Part shown: one piece after another, positions 1-8,228 of the stretch
How the letters are laid out: each line of letters opens with the position of its first letter
Numbering within the stretch: position 1 is the first letter of the stretch
From: Pseudomonadota bacterium
Lineage (GTDB): Bacteria; Pseudomonadota; Gammaproteobacteria; Halothiobacillales; Halothiobacillaceae
Length of the DNA: 16,543 nucleotides
Direction of reading: 5' to 3'
Assembly (NCBI GenBank): GCA_021795795.1
Contig: JAJYPA010000133.1
Coordinates: forward strand, 1 to 16,543
Notes under the pieces: generated by a model
The model's database searches: none
Seen by the model: only the letters and a program-made list of their open reading frames with translations
Told to the model about the DNA's origin: nothing
Translations under genes and position numbers: made by a program

Positions 1-1777
1 TCGCGAGGCGGTTGATGTCTTTGCCGTGGGCCTCATGGACCTGACCGCATTTGAGACAAAAGCGGAATTTGCCGGGGATGTGCCAGTAACGCTCGCCATG
101 CCCTTCCTGTCCCTGGGCATTGACGAGCACCGGTTGCGGGATCGCCTTTTTGTAGTTTTGCCGGACCTTGACCTCGTCACGGGTAAAATCGAGCCAGTTT
201 TCCGGCAGGTCCTCCAGGTGACCTTGGTATTGCTGATCGTCGCGGATCGGGCAAAGAAAGCCATAGGCGGTATCTTCATTATCGTCGGCAGTGATGTCGT
301 CAATTTCGCGGGGCCGATAGCCTGCCGAATCATTTTTGGAATGCCAGACCGGGTGGTATTCCTGACCGCAGTCCCGGCAAAAATGGGCCGGATAGAGTTC
401 CACCCCTTCCGCTTGCCGGTCGGGGGCGAAGCGCTGGGCGTCGAGGGTGACGTGGCGGGTACCAGGGGCTTCCAATGTAGTGAGCACCTTGCCGGGGCCG
501 CTGATGAACTGATGCAGCTTGAAGGCGAAGGGGGGGCGCCCTTGAGGAGTATTGATCTCATGGGCAGCCAGCAGAAATCGCTGTAAGGCGCTGCGGCTTT
601 CCTCCACGGAACAGCCGCTGTCTGCCGCCAGCTTTTCGCTGGCCGTTTTAACATTCATGGGTTGTGCGCGGCGCGGGGGTTCATTTTCACGCAGTTCGAT
701 ACCCAGATTCAGTTCCACCCAAATGGCCAAGGGGTCTGCCTGAAAAGCGGGGAAATCGGCCCAGCTATGGTGTTCCCGGCGTATGGCGGCAGGCAATGCG
801 GCTTGAATGGCGGCGACGTCCTTGAGGGGGTCCGTCACCCGTTCCAGCGTTTCGCCAATCACGTCATGCCCTGATATCCGGGTGCCAAAGAGCTTGCTGG
901 CCACGGTGGCCACGGTGTTGTTGCGATCTGCCTGGGCGTCCATGCTGGACATGGTGGCGGAAGTGCCGATGCACACGAGGTGATGGGCCTGCAGTCGTTC
1001 GCGCAGGCGGCGCACCAGCAGAGCCACGTCGGCGCCCTGACGCCCCCGATAGGTGTGCAGTTCGTCGAGAATCAAAAACTCCAGCCCGTGGCAATGCTCG
1101 ACGACGCGGCGGTCGTCCTGATCAAAACGGGTGAGGATGAGCTCCAGCATCATGAAGTTGGTGAGGAGAATGTCGGGCGGGTTGTCCGCTATGTTTTGGC
1201 GTTCAGCAGAGGATTCTTGTCCTGTGTAACGGGCGACGGTGAAGGGCTGCTGGTCGGCGGCATAGCCGTACAGGAATTTGTGGAGCTCTTCCAACTGGCT
1301 GTTGGCCAGCGCGTTCATGGGATAGATGACGATGGCGCGGGTGCGCGCAGGCGTATTTTCCTCTTCCGCCTCCTTCTCCTTCAGTATCCGGTCGATGACC
1401 GGGACGAAGAAGGAGAGGGATTTGCCGGAGCCTGTGCCCGTCGTGACCACATAGCTTTGCCGCTGTTGGCCTTTGGCCAGTGCCTGCTCCTGATGGGTAT
1501 AGAGCTGGAGCGGCTGTGGCCGACCTTCCGCTTTGTCCACCTGGAAAATTTCGGCGCAGCCCCGGTGCAGAAGACCTTCTTTGACCAGCTCTTGGACCGA
1601 GTGTCCGCGCTTATAGTTGGGGTTGATCTGGATGAGAGGGTCCGGCCAGTAGCGGCCCTGGTCATATTCGCGCTGCACCGTTTCGCGGATGTCTGCGGCG
1701 TCAATACGCGCAAAACTGCGGGAAAAGGTACTGTACTCTTCTATGAGTTGTTCGCGAAAACTGAAGACGTTTTCCAT
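1..1777 (-). CDS. DExH-box helicase with Cys-x-x-Cys zinc motifs (N-terminal 592 residues; gene runs off the left edge)
   Basis: The frame is open from an ATG at 1775-1777 to the window edge, with an in-frame TAA two codons upstream, so the start is well fixed. The N-terminus reads MENVFSFREQLIEEYSTFSR. Motif I (VVTTGTGSGKS, about residue 110), motif II (LILDELHTYRG, DExH type) and motif III (GTSATM) give a superfamily 2 helicase core. Further on, CRDCGQEY and FCLKCGQ are Cys-x-x-Cys pairs suited to zinc binding. This mix is typical of the large helicases related to YprA/MrfA, DrmA and DruE (DUF1998-associated) that are common in defence islands. The second helicase domain and C-terminus lie outside the window, so the exact family is open. 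It is divergent from the WYL regulator across a 744-bp gap. It most likely acts on foreign or damaged DNA, but that is inference. Confidence 0.85.
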   Translation of the reverse strand, partial: MENVFSFREQLIEEYSTFSRSFARIDAADIRETVQREYDQGRYWPDPLIQINPNYKRGHSVQELVKEGLLHRGCAEIFQVDKAEGRPQPLQLYTHQEQALAKGQQRQSYVVTTGTGSGKSLSFFVPVIDRILKEKEAEEENTPARTRAIVIYPMNALANSQLEELHKFLYGYAADQQPFTVARYTGQESSAERQNIADNPPDILLTNFMMLELILTRFDQDDRRVVEHCHGLEFLILDELHTYRGRQGADVALLVRRLRERLQAHHLVCIGTSATMSSMDAQADRNNTVATVASKLFGTRISGHDVIGETLERVTDPLKDVAAIQAALPAAIRREHHSWADFPAFQADPLAIWVELNLGIELRENEPPRRAQPMNVKTASEKLAADSGCSVEESRSALQRFLLAAHEINTPQGRPPFAFKLHQFISGPGKVLTTLEAPGTRHVTLDAQRFAPDRQAEGVELYPAHFCRDCGQEYHPVWHSKNDSAGYRPREIDDITADDNEDTAYGFLCPIRDDQQYQGHLEDLPENWLDFTRDEVKVRQNYKKAIPQPVLVNAQGQEGHGERYWHIPGKFRFCLKCGQVHEAHGKDINRLA

Positions 1778-2521
1778 AGGTTACCGTTGTTTGTAGCGCG
1801 CCCGGATAGCGGCATGGAGAAGGATTGTAATGCCAGAAGCCATTCATTGCGCCCTTTTCACGATCATATCCCAGGTGGAGCACCCATACGCGGGACTGTG
1901 AGGGGGAGGACTGCTGGATGTCAACCATCACCTTGACCGACGGCGGATGACGAACAGAATGGCTGAGTGATTGATACCGCATTCAGGCGACGCAGTCAGT
2001 GCGTACGAATGTCCTGGCGGTTCATGTTGGGGTTATTCGAGATTATCTGAATATCCGATTCGGATCATAGGCTAGGCGCGGGCCAACTTTGCGTTGACCA
2101 TGATGGCGGTTACCTAACAACATCAAGCGCCTGGTGCTTCTCGAAGCGGGTCCTATCAGGGCGGTAGCATGCCCGTAATGCGCCAAATTATGGGAAAATG
2201 GCCATAAAAAATGACATTCGGTATCAAACTAGCGAGAAAAACCCCTGAATGCTGATTTCGCAGAACGTTTCTCGTTTTAAGCTCCGGTTTTTAGAAGTGC
2301 CCAACCGTAACTCATTGTTCCTGATTCCCGGAATGCCATGCCACTCGTTGCTAACAATCTGTTTCTGTTTATTATTACCATTGGTTACTCTGTGGACAGC
2401 ATCCAACAATTTGTTTTTATTTAAATATGTGTTCAGGACAAATCTACCGTGGTGCGTGGTGCTTGCGCCCCTCCCGTTGATCCAATAATATCGCACGCAG
2501 AATAAATGGCCGAGGCCACGC
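1778..2521. other. Divergent intergenic region without a supported gene
   Basis: No ORF here has convincing composition, ribosome site or recognisable protein. It separates the leftward helicase from the rightward WYL gene and so should hold both promoters, though I cannot assign -35/-10 boxes with confidence. A 13-bp dyad (ATCCGA-T-TCGGAT) lies at 2053-2065 and could be an operator. Roughly 2245-2445 is visibly richer in A and T than the genes around it. Confidence 0.5.
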
Positions 2522-3499
2522 ATGCCCCAGAATACTGCCTTGGAGACCGCTGTTGTCATTCTGGAAGTTCTGCGGGCGATTCCCCGAAGGCGCTTCACCA
2601 CTGCGGTGAAGGTCTTGCGTAGCCTGCAGGCGGCGGGGTATCCGCGTAGCATCCGCTCGGTGCAGCGGCTCTTGGACCAACTCAGCGCCCATTTCCCCAT
2701 CGAATGCGATATGCGCAGCAAGCCATTTGGCTATCGCTGGCGTGACGATGGCCAGAACTTTCATTTGCCTCTGCTTTCGCCCGCCGAGGCGGTGCTCTTG
2801 CGGCTGGCTGAGAGTCAGGTGAGTGCCTTTCTACCCAGTAGCATAGACCCCCTGATCACCCCCCTCTTCGCCGCTGCACGCCAAACCCTGGAGGGAAGCC
2901 CGAAGCAATCCTTGTATCGCCGCTGGTTGCGTAAGGTCCGGCGTATCCCGACCAGCCAACCCCTTTTGCCGCCGAAGATTCAGCGGAGCGTCATGGAGGC
3001 GGTATCCAGCTCCCTGTATCACGAAAGGAAACTCCGCGTGCGCTACGTTAACGTCCAGGGCAAGCGACAGGAGGCTGTGGTTTGGCCGCTGGGACTGGCT
3101 TTACAGGAGCCAAGGCTCTATCTCGTCTGTCGTTTCGAGGGCTACGACAACGAGCGCATCCTGGCGCTGACCCGTATCGAGCGGGCGGAGGTCCTTGATG
3201 TCGGTTTTCGCTATCCCTCCGACTTCGACCTCGCCCGTTACGATGGAGAAGGACGTTTTGCCTTTGGCGAGGGGAAGCAGGTACGGATCGCCTTTCGTAT
3301 CGACAAGGCTGCTGGCTGGCACCTTACCGAATCGCCACTGTCTGCGGACCAGGAAGTCGAAATCGGCGAAGACTCGCTTTGCATCCGCGCGACCGTTACC
3401 GACTCCCATCTGCTCCATGCCTGGTTGCGCGGCCTGGGTCCGGCACTCTTGGATCTGGAGATAGTGCCGATCACCTCCGGAGATCCTCATTCGATGTGA
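2522..3499 (+). CDS. WYL-domain transcriptional regulator
   Basis: This 325-aa protein has the length and layout of HTH-WYL-WCX regulators. Residues about 8-75 form a winged helix-turn-helix (AGYPRSIRSVQRLLDQL is the recognition-helix region). Residues about 168-228 are the WYL domain (RVRYVNVQGKRQE, then RLYLVCRFEGYDNERILALTRI, with Leu replacing the Trp of the motif). Residues about 240-325 fit the WCX extension. The ATG at 2522 is the only start available: an in-frame TAA lies at 2486-2488. No good ribosome-binding site precedes it, so the mRNA may be leaderless or the gene poorly translated. Such regulators often control phage-defence loci (BrxR/CapW type) and sense nucleic acid or nucleotide ligands. 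Here it heads a rightward operon and may also control the divergent helicase (inference). Confidence 0.85.
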   Translation: MPQNTALETAVVILEVLRAIPRRRFTTAVKVLRSLQAAGYPRSIRSVQRLLDQLSAHFPIECDMRSKPFGYRWRDDGQNFHLPLLSPAEAVLLRLAESQVSAFLPSSIDPLITPLFAAARQTLEGSPKQSLYRRWLRKVRRIPTSQPLLPPKIQRSVMEAVSSSLYHERKLRVRYVNVQGKRQEAVVWPLGLALQEPRLYLVCRFEGYDNERILALTRIERAEVLDVGFRYPSDFDLARYDGEGRFAFGEGKQVRIAFRIDKAAGWHLTESPLSADQEVEIGEDSLCIRATVTDSHLLHAWLRGLGPALLDLEIVPITSGDPHSM

Positions 3500-3565
3500 C
3501 GTATGTTGACGTATGAGGGCGTTAAGCTCGTTCTTGTTGATCCGAGAAATGGAAAGGAGGACCCG

Positions 3566-4168
3566 ATGACCAGCGGCTGGCAAGAACGAGTGGAACTGGA
3601 ACGGCAGTGGCTACAGGGCTTGCGTGCGGACGTACCGGCGCTTGCCCAGACCGTCGCCGAGGATGTGGTTGACGCCTTGGAGAGCGAAATCGACAAAGAG
3701 ACCGAGGATGGCCTGATCTGGGATGTGGCCGATGGACTGCAGAGAGCCTTGCTGCTGAACCTTTCCGACCAGTTTGAAAAGGCGGTGGAACAGGCGGTGC
3801 TGAAGAGCATGGATGCACGTAGCCGGCAACTGGCGGCAGCCTTGGGAGGGGACTGGGCCTTTGATACAGATCGGGCCGCCCTCGACAACTTGCGCAAGAG
3901 TCTGCGCCTGGTTCAGCGCCTGCTCCCTTACCTGGAGCGGATTTTTCAGCGGGCCAAGCCTGGCGTTCTGACCCAGCTCTTTCGTGCTGTGGGGGACGAT
4001 CTCGACCGTATGAAAAAGCAGTGGCAGGACGATGGCGAAAGGCTGCGCTCGGTCTTTCGGCAGGAGCGTCCAGCACTGCAGAAAGAAATCGTCAGCATCG
4101 CCGAAGAGCTGATCCAGCGCCTGCGCCTGTATTACCAGCAAGCCTTGGAACAGGTTGGGGTAGGGTAA
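3566..4168 (+). CDS. All-helical protein upstream of a GTPase remnant
   Basis: I chose the ATG at 3566 because a strong GGAGG (3556-3560) sits five bases upstream. An earlier ATG at 3503 is in frame but lacks a comparable site. The 200-aa product has no transmembrane segment and is rich in Glu, Leu, Gln and Arg in helix-forming patterns (for example LNLSDQFEKAVEQAVLKSMD and the C-terminal IQRLRLYYQQALEQ). It resembles a helical stalk or partner subunit, as found with bacterial dynamin-like GTPases. It lies 66 bp after the WYL gene and 46 bp before the GTPase remnant, so a role as partner of that GTPase is likely but inferred. I do not recognise the family. Confidence 0.75.
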   Translation: MTSGWQERVELERQWLQGLRADVPALAQTVAEDVVDALESEIDKETEDGLIWDVADGLQRALLLNLSDQFEKAVEQAVLKSMDARSRQLAAALGGDWAFDTDRAALDNLRKSLRLVQRLLPYLERIFQRAKPGVLTQLFRAVGDDLDRMKKQWQDDGERLRSVFRQERPALQKEIVSIAEELIQRLRLYYQQALEQVGVG

Positions 4169-4214
4169 AAGAGAAGTTTCGCCTAATCATTATTCATCAA
4201 CTAGGAGGAAAACA

Positions 4215-4650
4215 ATGAGCCATGTTCCCACCTTTCCCCTGCAGCAGTGGCTGGGGACCACCTTGCCGGAAGTCGCGGCACTTGCCGAGCGGCATGGATT
4301 GAGCGGTGGCGACTGGAAAAGGCGCTTGGCCGAGGTGCAGGAATTCCGGTTGCGGATTCCCATCCTCGGCGATTTTTCTGCTGGGAAAACGAGTCTTATC
4401 AATGCCCTGCTGGGGGAGCCGCTTTTTTCGATGGACGTGACCCCGGAGACGGCGGTCGCCGCGGAGATGCCGGTGGGTACTCTCCGGCAGCGACGACAAG
4501 ACCCTCAGGCTGTGGGGTCTGGAGAAGGGGCAGTGTCTGCGCACTCTGGAGGGGCATTCGGACTCTGTAAATTCGGTAGCCTTCAGCCCCGACGGCCAGT
4601 GGGCACTCTCGGGCAGCGGCGATCATGGCGTCTGGCTTTGGGCACTTTGA
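4215..4650 (+). pseudogene. Dynamin-like GTPase, truncated and joined out of frame to a WD40 tail
   Basis: A fine ribosome site (AGGAGG, 4203-4208) precedes ATG 4215. The first 80 or so residues are a normal GTPase N-terminus: a helical lead, then the G1 P-loop GDFSAGKTSLINALLG starting at residue 52, then a switch-I-like VTPETAVAAEM. After that the frame reads nonsense to a stop at 4668-4670. In another frame, from about 4471, the DNA encodes the end of a WD40-repeat protein that stops at 4648-4650. The G3 and G4 motifs and the rest of the GTPase are missing. The change looks like a deletion with an endpoint near 4465-4480, so no working GTPase is made. Whether GTPase and WD40 were one protein or two neighbouring genes cannot be told from this window. 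Confidence 0.8.
4471..4650 (+). pseudogene. WD40-repeat C-terminal remnant
   Basis: Read in the frame starting at 4471, this stretch gives RWVLSGSDDKTLRLWGLEKG, then a GHSDSVNSVAFSPDGQWALS repeat core and a last half blade ending in LWAL and TGA. These are unmistakable WD40 blades (GH...SPDG...SGSxD...LW). Only about one and a half blades remain of a propeller that needs about seven. The frame differs by one base from that of the GTPase start at 4215. A single missing G where a blade would usually read GATGGCCGG (here GATGCCGG, at the start of the remnant) is consistent with a junction at that point. Confidence 0.8.
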
Positions 4651-4666
4651 ATGTAGTGAGCCCCTC

Positions 4667-4858
4667 ATGATCAAACCTGAGCCCCAAACCTATCGCTGTC
4701 CAGCCTGCAAATGGCAACATCGGGTAGCCCCCCGCAGTGATGCCCTGATCGAGGGAACCGATGTCTTCCGCATTTGTCCCCGCTGTGGCCACGCGCCCCT
4801 GGAAGTCTATCGGGAGAATTCTGGTCTCAGCGCTTGGTGGTCGCGCTGGCGCCGTTAA
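4667..4858 (+). CDS. Small zinc-ribbon protein
   Basis: This 63-aa product carries two Cys-x-x-Cys knuckles, C11/C14 (CPAC) and C37/C40 (CPRCG), spaced as in a zinc ribbon, with a basic Trp-rich tail (WWSRWRR). ATG 4667 is preferred over the in-frame ATG at 4625, which lies inside the WD40 remnant. The ribosome site is weak, so translation may once have depended on coupling to the upstream gene, whose stop is 16 bp away. Function unknown; nucleic-acid or protein binding is usual for such folds. Confidence 0.65.
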   Translation: MIKPEPQTYRCPACKWQHRVAPRSDALIEGTDVFRICPRCGHAPLEVYRENSGLSAWWSRWRR

Positions 4859-4883
4859 ATTATCACAATTGTTGGGAGGAATC

Positions 4884-5114
4884 ATGTCAGAGCAGCATCC
4901 CGAAACCACGTTCGCCTGGCAAGCCATTTTGCAAACGGAGTTTCCCCATATTGCCTACGGAAACTCTGACCTAGCAGAAAATTGGCCCCAGTTTCGAGCG
5001 AAAAACATGACTGGCACTCCTCCGACGACAAAAATCTCGGTTTTTAGCCCTCGGAGGCACCCAAAATCGGCTTTTGGCGGCAGGCGTACACTCCGATTGG
5101 ACAGCACCATTTGA
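4884..5114 (+). pseudogene. Short ORF, probably a truncated gene
   Basis: A good ribosome site (GGGAGGA, 4874-4880) precedes ATG 4884, so a gene really starts here. The first 35 or so residues (MSEQHPETTFAWQAILQTEF onward) look protein-like. From about 5000 the reading frame passes through two hairpin-forming stretches and has unnatural composition, ending at 5114 after 76 codons. I read it as the start of a longer gene cut by the rearrangement that placed the ATPase operon next to it. It could instead be a genuine short protein. No family recognised. Confidence 0.45.
5019..5077. other. Two adjacent inverted repeats upstream of the ATPase operon
   Basis: The first dyad pairs CCTCCGA (5019-5025) with TCGGAGG (5051-5057) and has an inner A5/T5 pairing (5030-5034 with 5041-5045). 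The second pairs CCAAAA (5061-5066) with TTTTGG (5072-5077). They lie 60-120 bp before the ATPase start. They could be regulator sites, a terminator for the broken upstream operon (though no T-tract follows), or marks of a recombination junction. Confidence 0.4.
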
Positions 5115-5136
5115 AAAAGGCCCGCAGGAAAAACTC

Positions 5137-8100
5137 ATGAGCAACACACCGACACGAGAAATGATTGTGCCCGTCATCGACAATCGGGTTTGGGATGCGC
5201 CCAGCTTTACGGCCAACTTGATGCAAGAGGTACCTGATAAAGCAGAGCACGGTTATCGTCTTTTTCGCATTACCGAAATCGGGGAGGGCAAGGCTGCCGC
5301 CTATCGCCTGGCCATGGCCAATGTCATGGCTGGCATGGATGATCCGCGTTGCCGGGCCATCTATATCCTGTCGGGCACACCGGAAGGCGTGAACCTGTAT
5401 GTCGGCATTTCCAGCTCGGGAGTCAATGATGACGATCTGCACGATATGGCCAAAACGCTCAAGGCTTCCTTCGAGGGCAATTTTCTTGGTGCACAGTTGG
5501 CCGATGTGAAGTCGGGCGATCAGCCGGTCGAGGATATGCTGGCCTCCGTCAAGCATCTCGGGTTGGTCACCGGCGTACCGTCCTTCAACGAGGAAGAGGC
5601 CCATACGGGCGACGAGGATTTCCAGGGCATCGAGCGTCTCGCCAATAGCATGGCGGGCGAAACCTGGCAACTCATCATCGTGGCTGAACCGGGACGGGAT
5701 GAAGATGTACGGGATACCCTGCAACGCATCTACGAGTTTTCTACCGAACTATCCCAACACCAGAAGCAATCCGTGCAGAAGTCGGAAAACACAAGTTGGA
5801 ACAAGTCTGTCGCGGATGGCACCAGCACCTCGGATACCCATGGCACCAATACCTCGGATACTCGTGGCAGAAGCGAAGGCGCCAACAAGGGAACTGGCAA
5901 AAATCACAGCACCAGTTCCGGTTCATCCGAATCGCGTTCACAGGGCACCAGCTCCAACAAAGGCACAAGTGTTGGTACCAGTGAGAGCAAAACCACGGGC
6001 TCCAGCGACTCTCGTACCACCGGTACATCCGCGACCCGCACACAGGGCGAGAGCGGTGGGCAAAGCCTGTCCTACACCACCGAGCGCACGGACAAGTATG
6101 TGGAAGAAGTGCAAAAGCACCTGAGCGAAAACCTCATTCCGCGCTTCCAGCAAGGGCGCAGCAAAGGCATGTTCCGCACGGCCATCTATGTCAGTGCCAT
6201 GGAAAAGGCCACCTACGAACGCCTCACTCGCGGTGTGTTGTCGATCTTTCAGGGCAACGAATCCACCATGACCCCGCTGCGTGTGGACAAACTCAGTGAA
6301 GTACCCACCACTTTCCCACTGCGTGTCCGTCAGTTCATCAAACCCTCTCGTGAAAGCGGACGATATGATCGCGAACTGGCGCACAGCATCCCGTTCGACC
6401 CAAATGCTCGTCATGTCTGGGGCGGCACTTGGCTGACCACGCGGGAGCTTTCCCTGCTGGCTGGTCTGCCGACCAAGGAACTGCCGGGTATCAAGATTCG
6501 CAAGAGCGTCGACTTCGCCCTCAACACCACCAGCGATCATCTACCGTCAGAAGATGTGCTCGAACTCGGGCATCTGGTGCAGCATGGCCGCAAACTGGAA
6601 CACAAGCAGGTGCGTCTTTCCAAAACCGACCTGAACAAGCACGTCTTTGTGACCGGCGTTACCGGCGCGGGCAAGACCACCACCTGCATGAAGCTGCTGC
6701 TGGAGTCCGGCATGCCGTTCATGGTTATCGAACCGGCCAAGACTGAATATCGCGCATTGCATGGGGTTTGTGACGATGTCGAATCCTATGTGCTTGGCCG
6801 CGAGGACATCACTCCCTTCCGCCTCAACCCCTTCGAACTGGTCTCGCCGTACGAAAGCCTGTCCGGTCACATCGACAACCTCAAGGCCACCTTGAGCGCC
6901 GTGTTCCCCATGGAAGCCTCCATGCCGTATATCGTGGCCGAAGCCATCATCAACGCTTACAAAGCCAAATGTTGGGACATCCACAGCGGCGAAAACCACC
7001 TGCATGACGACCCTTGGGCGCTGGGCAGCAATGCCTGGCCCATCTTCAGCGACATGATCGCCGAGTTGGACGGCGTCATCAAAGCCGCAGGGATGGGGCG
7101 TGAATTTGAAGAGAAATACAAAGGCTCGCTGGTCTCTCGTCTGAACGACCTGACCCTCGGCACCAAAGGGCGTATGCTCAACACCCGCTATTCGCTGGAC
7201 TTCGATCAACTGCTGGACAAGAAAGTCATCATCGAACTGGAAGAACTCAAGGATGAGCAGGACAAGGCCCTGTTCATGGGGTTCATCTTGCAACGACTGG
7301 CCGAATGCATGAAACACCGCCACCGACGTGACAAGGAATTCAAGCACCTCACTCTCGTGGAAGAGGCGCACCGTCTGCTGTCGCGTCCTGAACCGGGCGA
7401 GTCCAATTCCAAGAAACAGGGCGTGGAAACCTTCGCCAACATGCTGGCCGAAGTACGCAAATACGGAGAAGGTCTCATCATCGCCGACCAGATTCCGAAC
7501 AAGCTGGTCAGTGATGTCATCAAGAACACCCATACCAAGATCGTTCATCGCCTGTTCGCCGCCGATGACCGCAACACCATCGGCGACGCCATGGGCCTGA
7601 CCGACGATCAGAAAGACTTCCTCCCGCTGTTGCAGCCGGGCGAAACTGTCATGTTCTGTGGCGGCTGGCACGCGGCCGTTCGCGTCAAGGTGCAGGAACT
7701 GGTCAATACCGCCATGGACGAAATCTCCGAAGATGACATGAAGGTCAAAGGTCTCGCCCTGATGTGGGAGCAAAGACACCGGCTGTACCCGCGCCTGGCC
7801 GCCGCGCCTGAAATGAATGCGCTGGAAACGCTTGGCCGGTTTGTCGAGAGGGCGATGCCCCTCATCAACATGCTGCTGCGCATCAATCGCTCGGTGGAAG
7901 CCAAGTTCCTGTCGGACGACATGAGAGAAAAGATGCAGACAAGATTCGCCCGCCTGCTGGGCGAGGTGCAGGGCGAATTTTCCATGGACATGCCGCATCT
8001 GACGCAACGGATGACCGATCTGTTCTTTGATGCTTCAGGCTTCATGAAGAGCGCCAAAACGGACGCGATGATACGGGAACAGATGCTTGTCGCCATCCCA

Positions 8101-8208
8101 GCGCTTGCGGAGGGAGTGAGCACCTTCCTTGAACTGCGTAAATCGAACGAAGGCAAGGCCATCTTCGAAAGAGAGCTTTCCGTGATCAGAAAGCTTGAAT
8201 CCATCTAA
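5137..8208 (+). CDS. HerA/DUF87-type P-loop ATPase with Ser/Thr/Gly-rich linker
   Basis: Start ATG 5137 has an AGGA eight bases upstream; in-frame TTG codons further up are less likely. The 1023-aa protein has an alpha/beta N-terminal domain (about 1-205), a low-complexity Ser/Thr/Gly linker (about 212-315), a second domain (about 316-500) and a RecA-like motor. Walker A is GVTGAGKT (507-514). Walker B is LTLVEEAH (about 738-745). Downstream, EVRKYGEGLIIADQIPNKL and the PGETVMFCGGW region match the HerA/VirB4/FtsK branch of hexameric DNA or protein pumps. A helical C-terminus follows. The gene is first in the operon with the two paralogous proteins. By family it should form a ring and translocate DNA or protein, or act as the motor of a defence complex; the substrate is unknown. 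It is much longer than the usual HerA (about 500-600 aa). Confidence 0.85.
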   Translation: MSNTPTREMIVPVIDNRVWDAPSFTANLMQEVPDKAEHGYRLFRITEIGEGKAAAYRLAMANVMAGMDDPRCRAIYILSGTPEGVNLYVGISSSGVNDDDLHDMAKTLKASFEGNFLGAQLADVKSGDQPVEDMLASVKHLGLVTGVPSFNEEEAHTGDEDFQGIERLANSMAGETWQLIIVAEPGRDEDVRDTLQRIYEFSTELSQHQKQSVQKSENTSWNKSVADGTSTSDTHGTNTSDTRGRSEGANKGTGKNHSTSSGSSESRSQGTSSNKGTSVGTSESKTTGSSDSRTTGTSATRTQGESGGQSLSYTTERTDKYVEEVQKHLSENLIPRFQQGRSKGMFRTAIYVSAMEKATYERLTRGVLSIFQGNESTMTPLRVDKLSEVPTTFPLRVRQFIKPSRESGRYDRELAHSIPFDPNARHVWGGTWLTTRELSLLAGLPTKELPGIKIRKSVDFALNTTSDHLPSEDVLELGHLVQHGRKLEHKQVRLSKTDLNKHVFVTGVTGAGKTTTCMKLLLESGMPFMVIEPAKTEYRALHGVCDDVESYVLGREDITPFRLNPFELVSPYESLSGHIDNLKATLSAVFPMEASMPYIVAEAIINAYKAKCWDIHSGENHLHDDPWALGSNAWPIFSDMIAELDGVIKAAGMGREFEEKYKGSLVSRLNDLTLGTKGRMLNTRYSLDFDQLLDKKVIIELEELKDEQDKALFMGFILQRLAECMKHRHRRDKEFKHLTLVEEAHRLLSRPEPGESNSKKQGVETFANMLAEVRKYGEGLIIADQIPNKLVSDVIKNTHTKIVHRLFAADDRNTIGDAMGLTDDQKDFLPLLQPGETVMFCGGWHAAVRVKVQELVNTAMDEISEDDMKVKGLALMWEQRHRLYPRLAAAPEMNALETLGRFVERAMPLINMLLRINRSVEAKFLSDDMREKMQTRFARLLGEVQGEFSMDMPHLTQRMTDLFFDASGFMKSAKTDAMIREQMLVAIPALAEGVSTFLELRKSNEGKAIFERELSVIRKLESI

Positions 8209-8228
8209 ATCATCAGGAGAATCACAAC

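Noticed and set aside
26..1936. Long rightward frames at 26-586 and 980-1936
   Set aside because: They are codon-aligned antisense of the leftward helicase, which has clear motifs I, II and III.
2224..2721. Leftward 165-aa frame and rightward 79-aa frame in the AT-rich gap
   Set aside because: No ribosome site, no family resemblance; the leftward one overlaps the WYL gene start.
6547..8007. Leftward 486-aa frame
   Set aside because: Antisense of the ATPase motor; His/Gln/Phe-rich composition typical of a shadow frame.
5137..8208. Conjugative coupling protein or VirB4
   Set aside because: No other type IV secretion genes in the window; the motor motifs fit HerA/DUF87 equally well or better.
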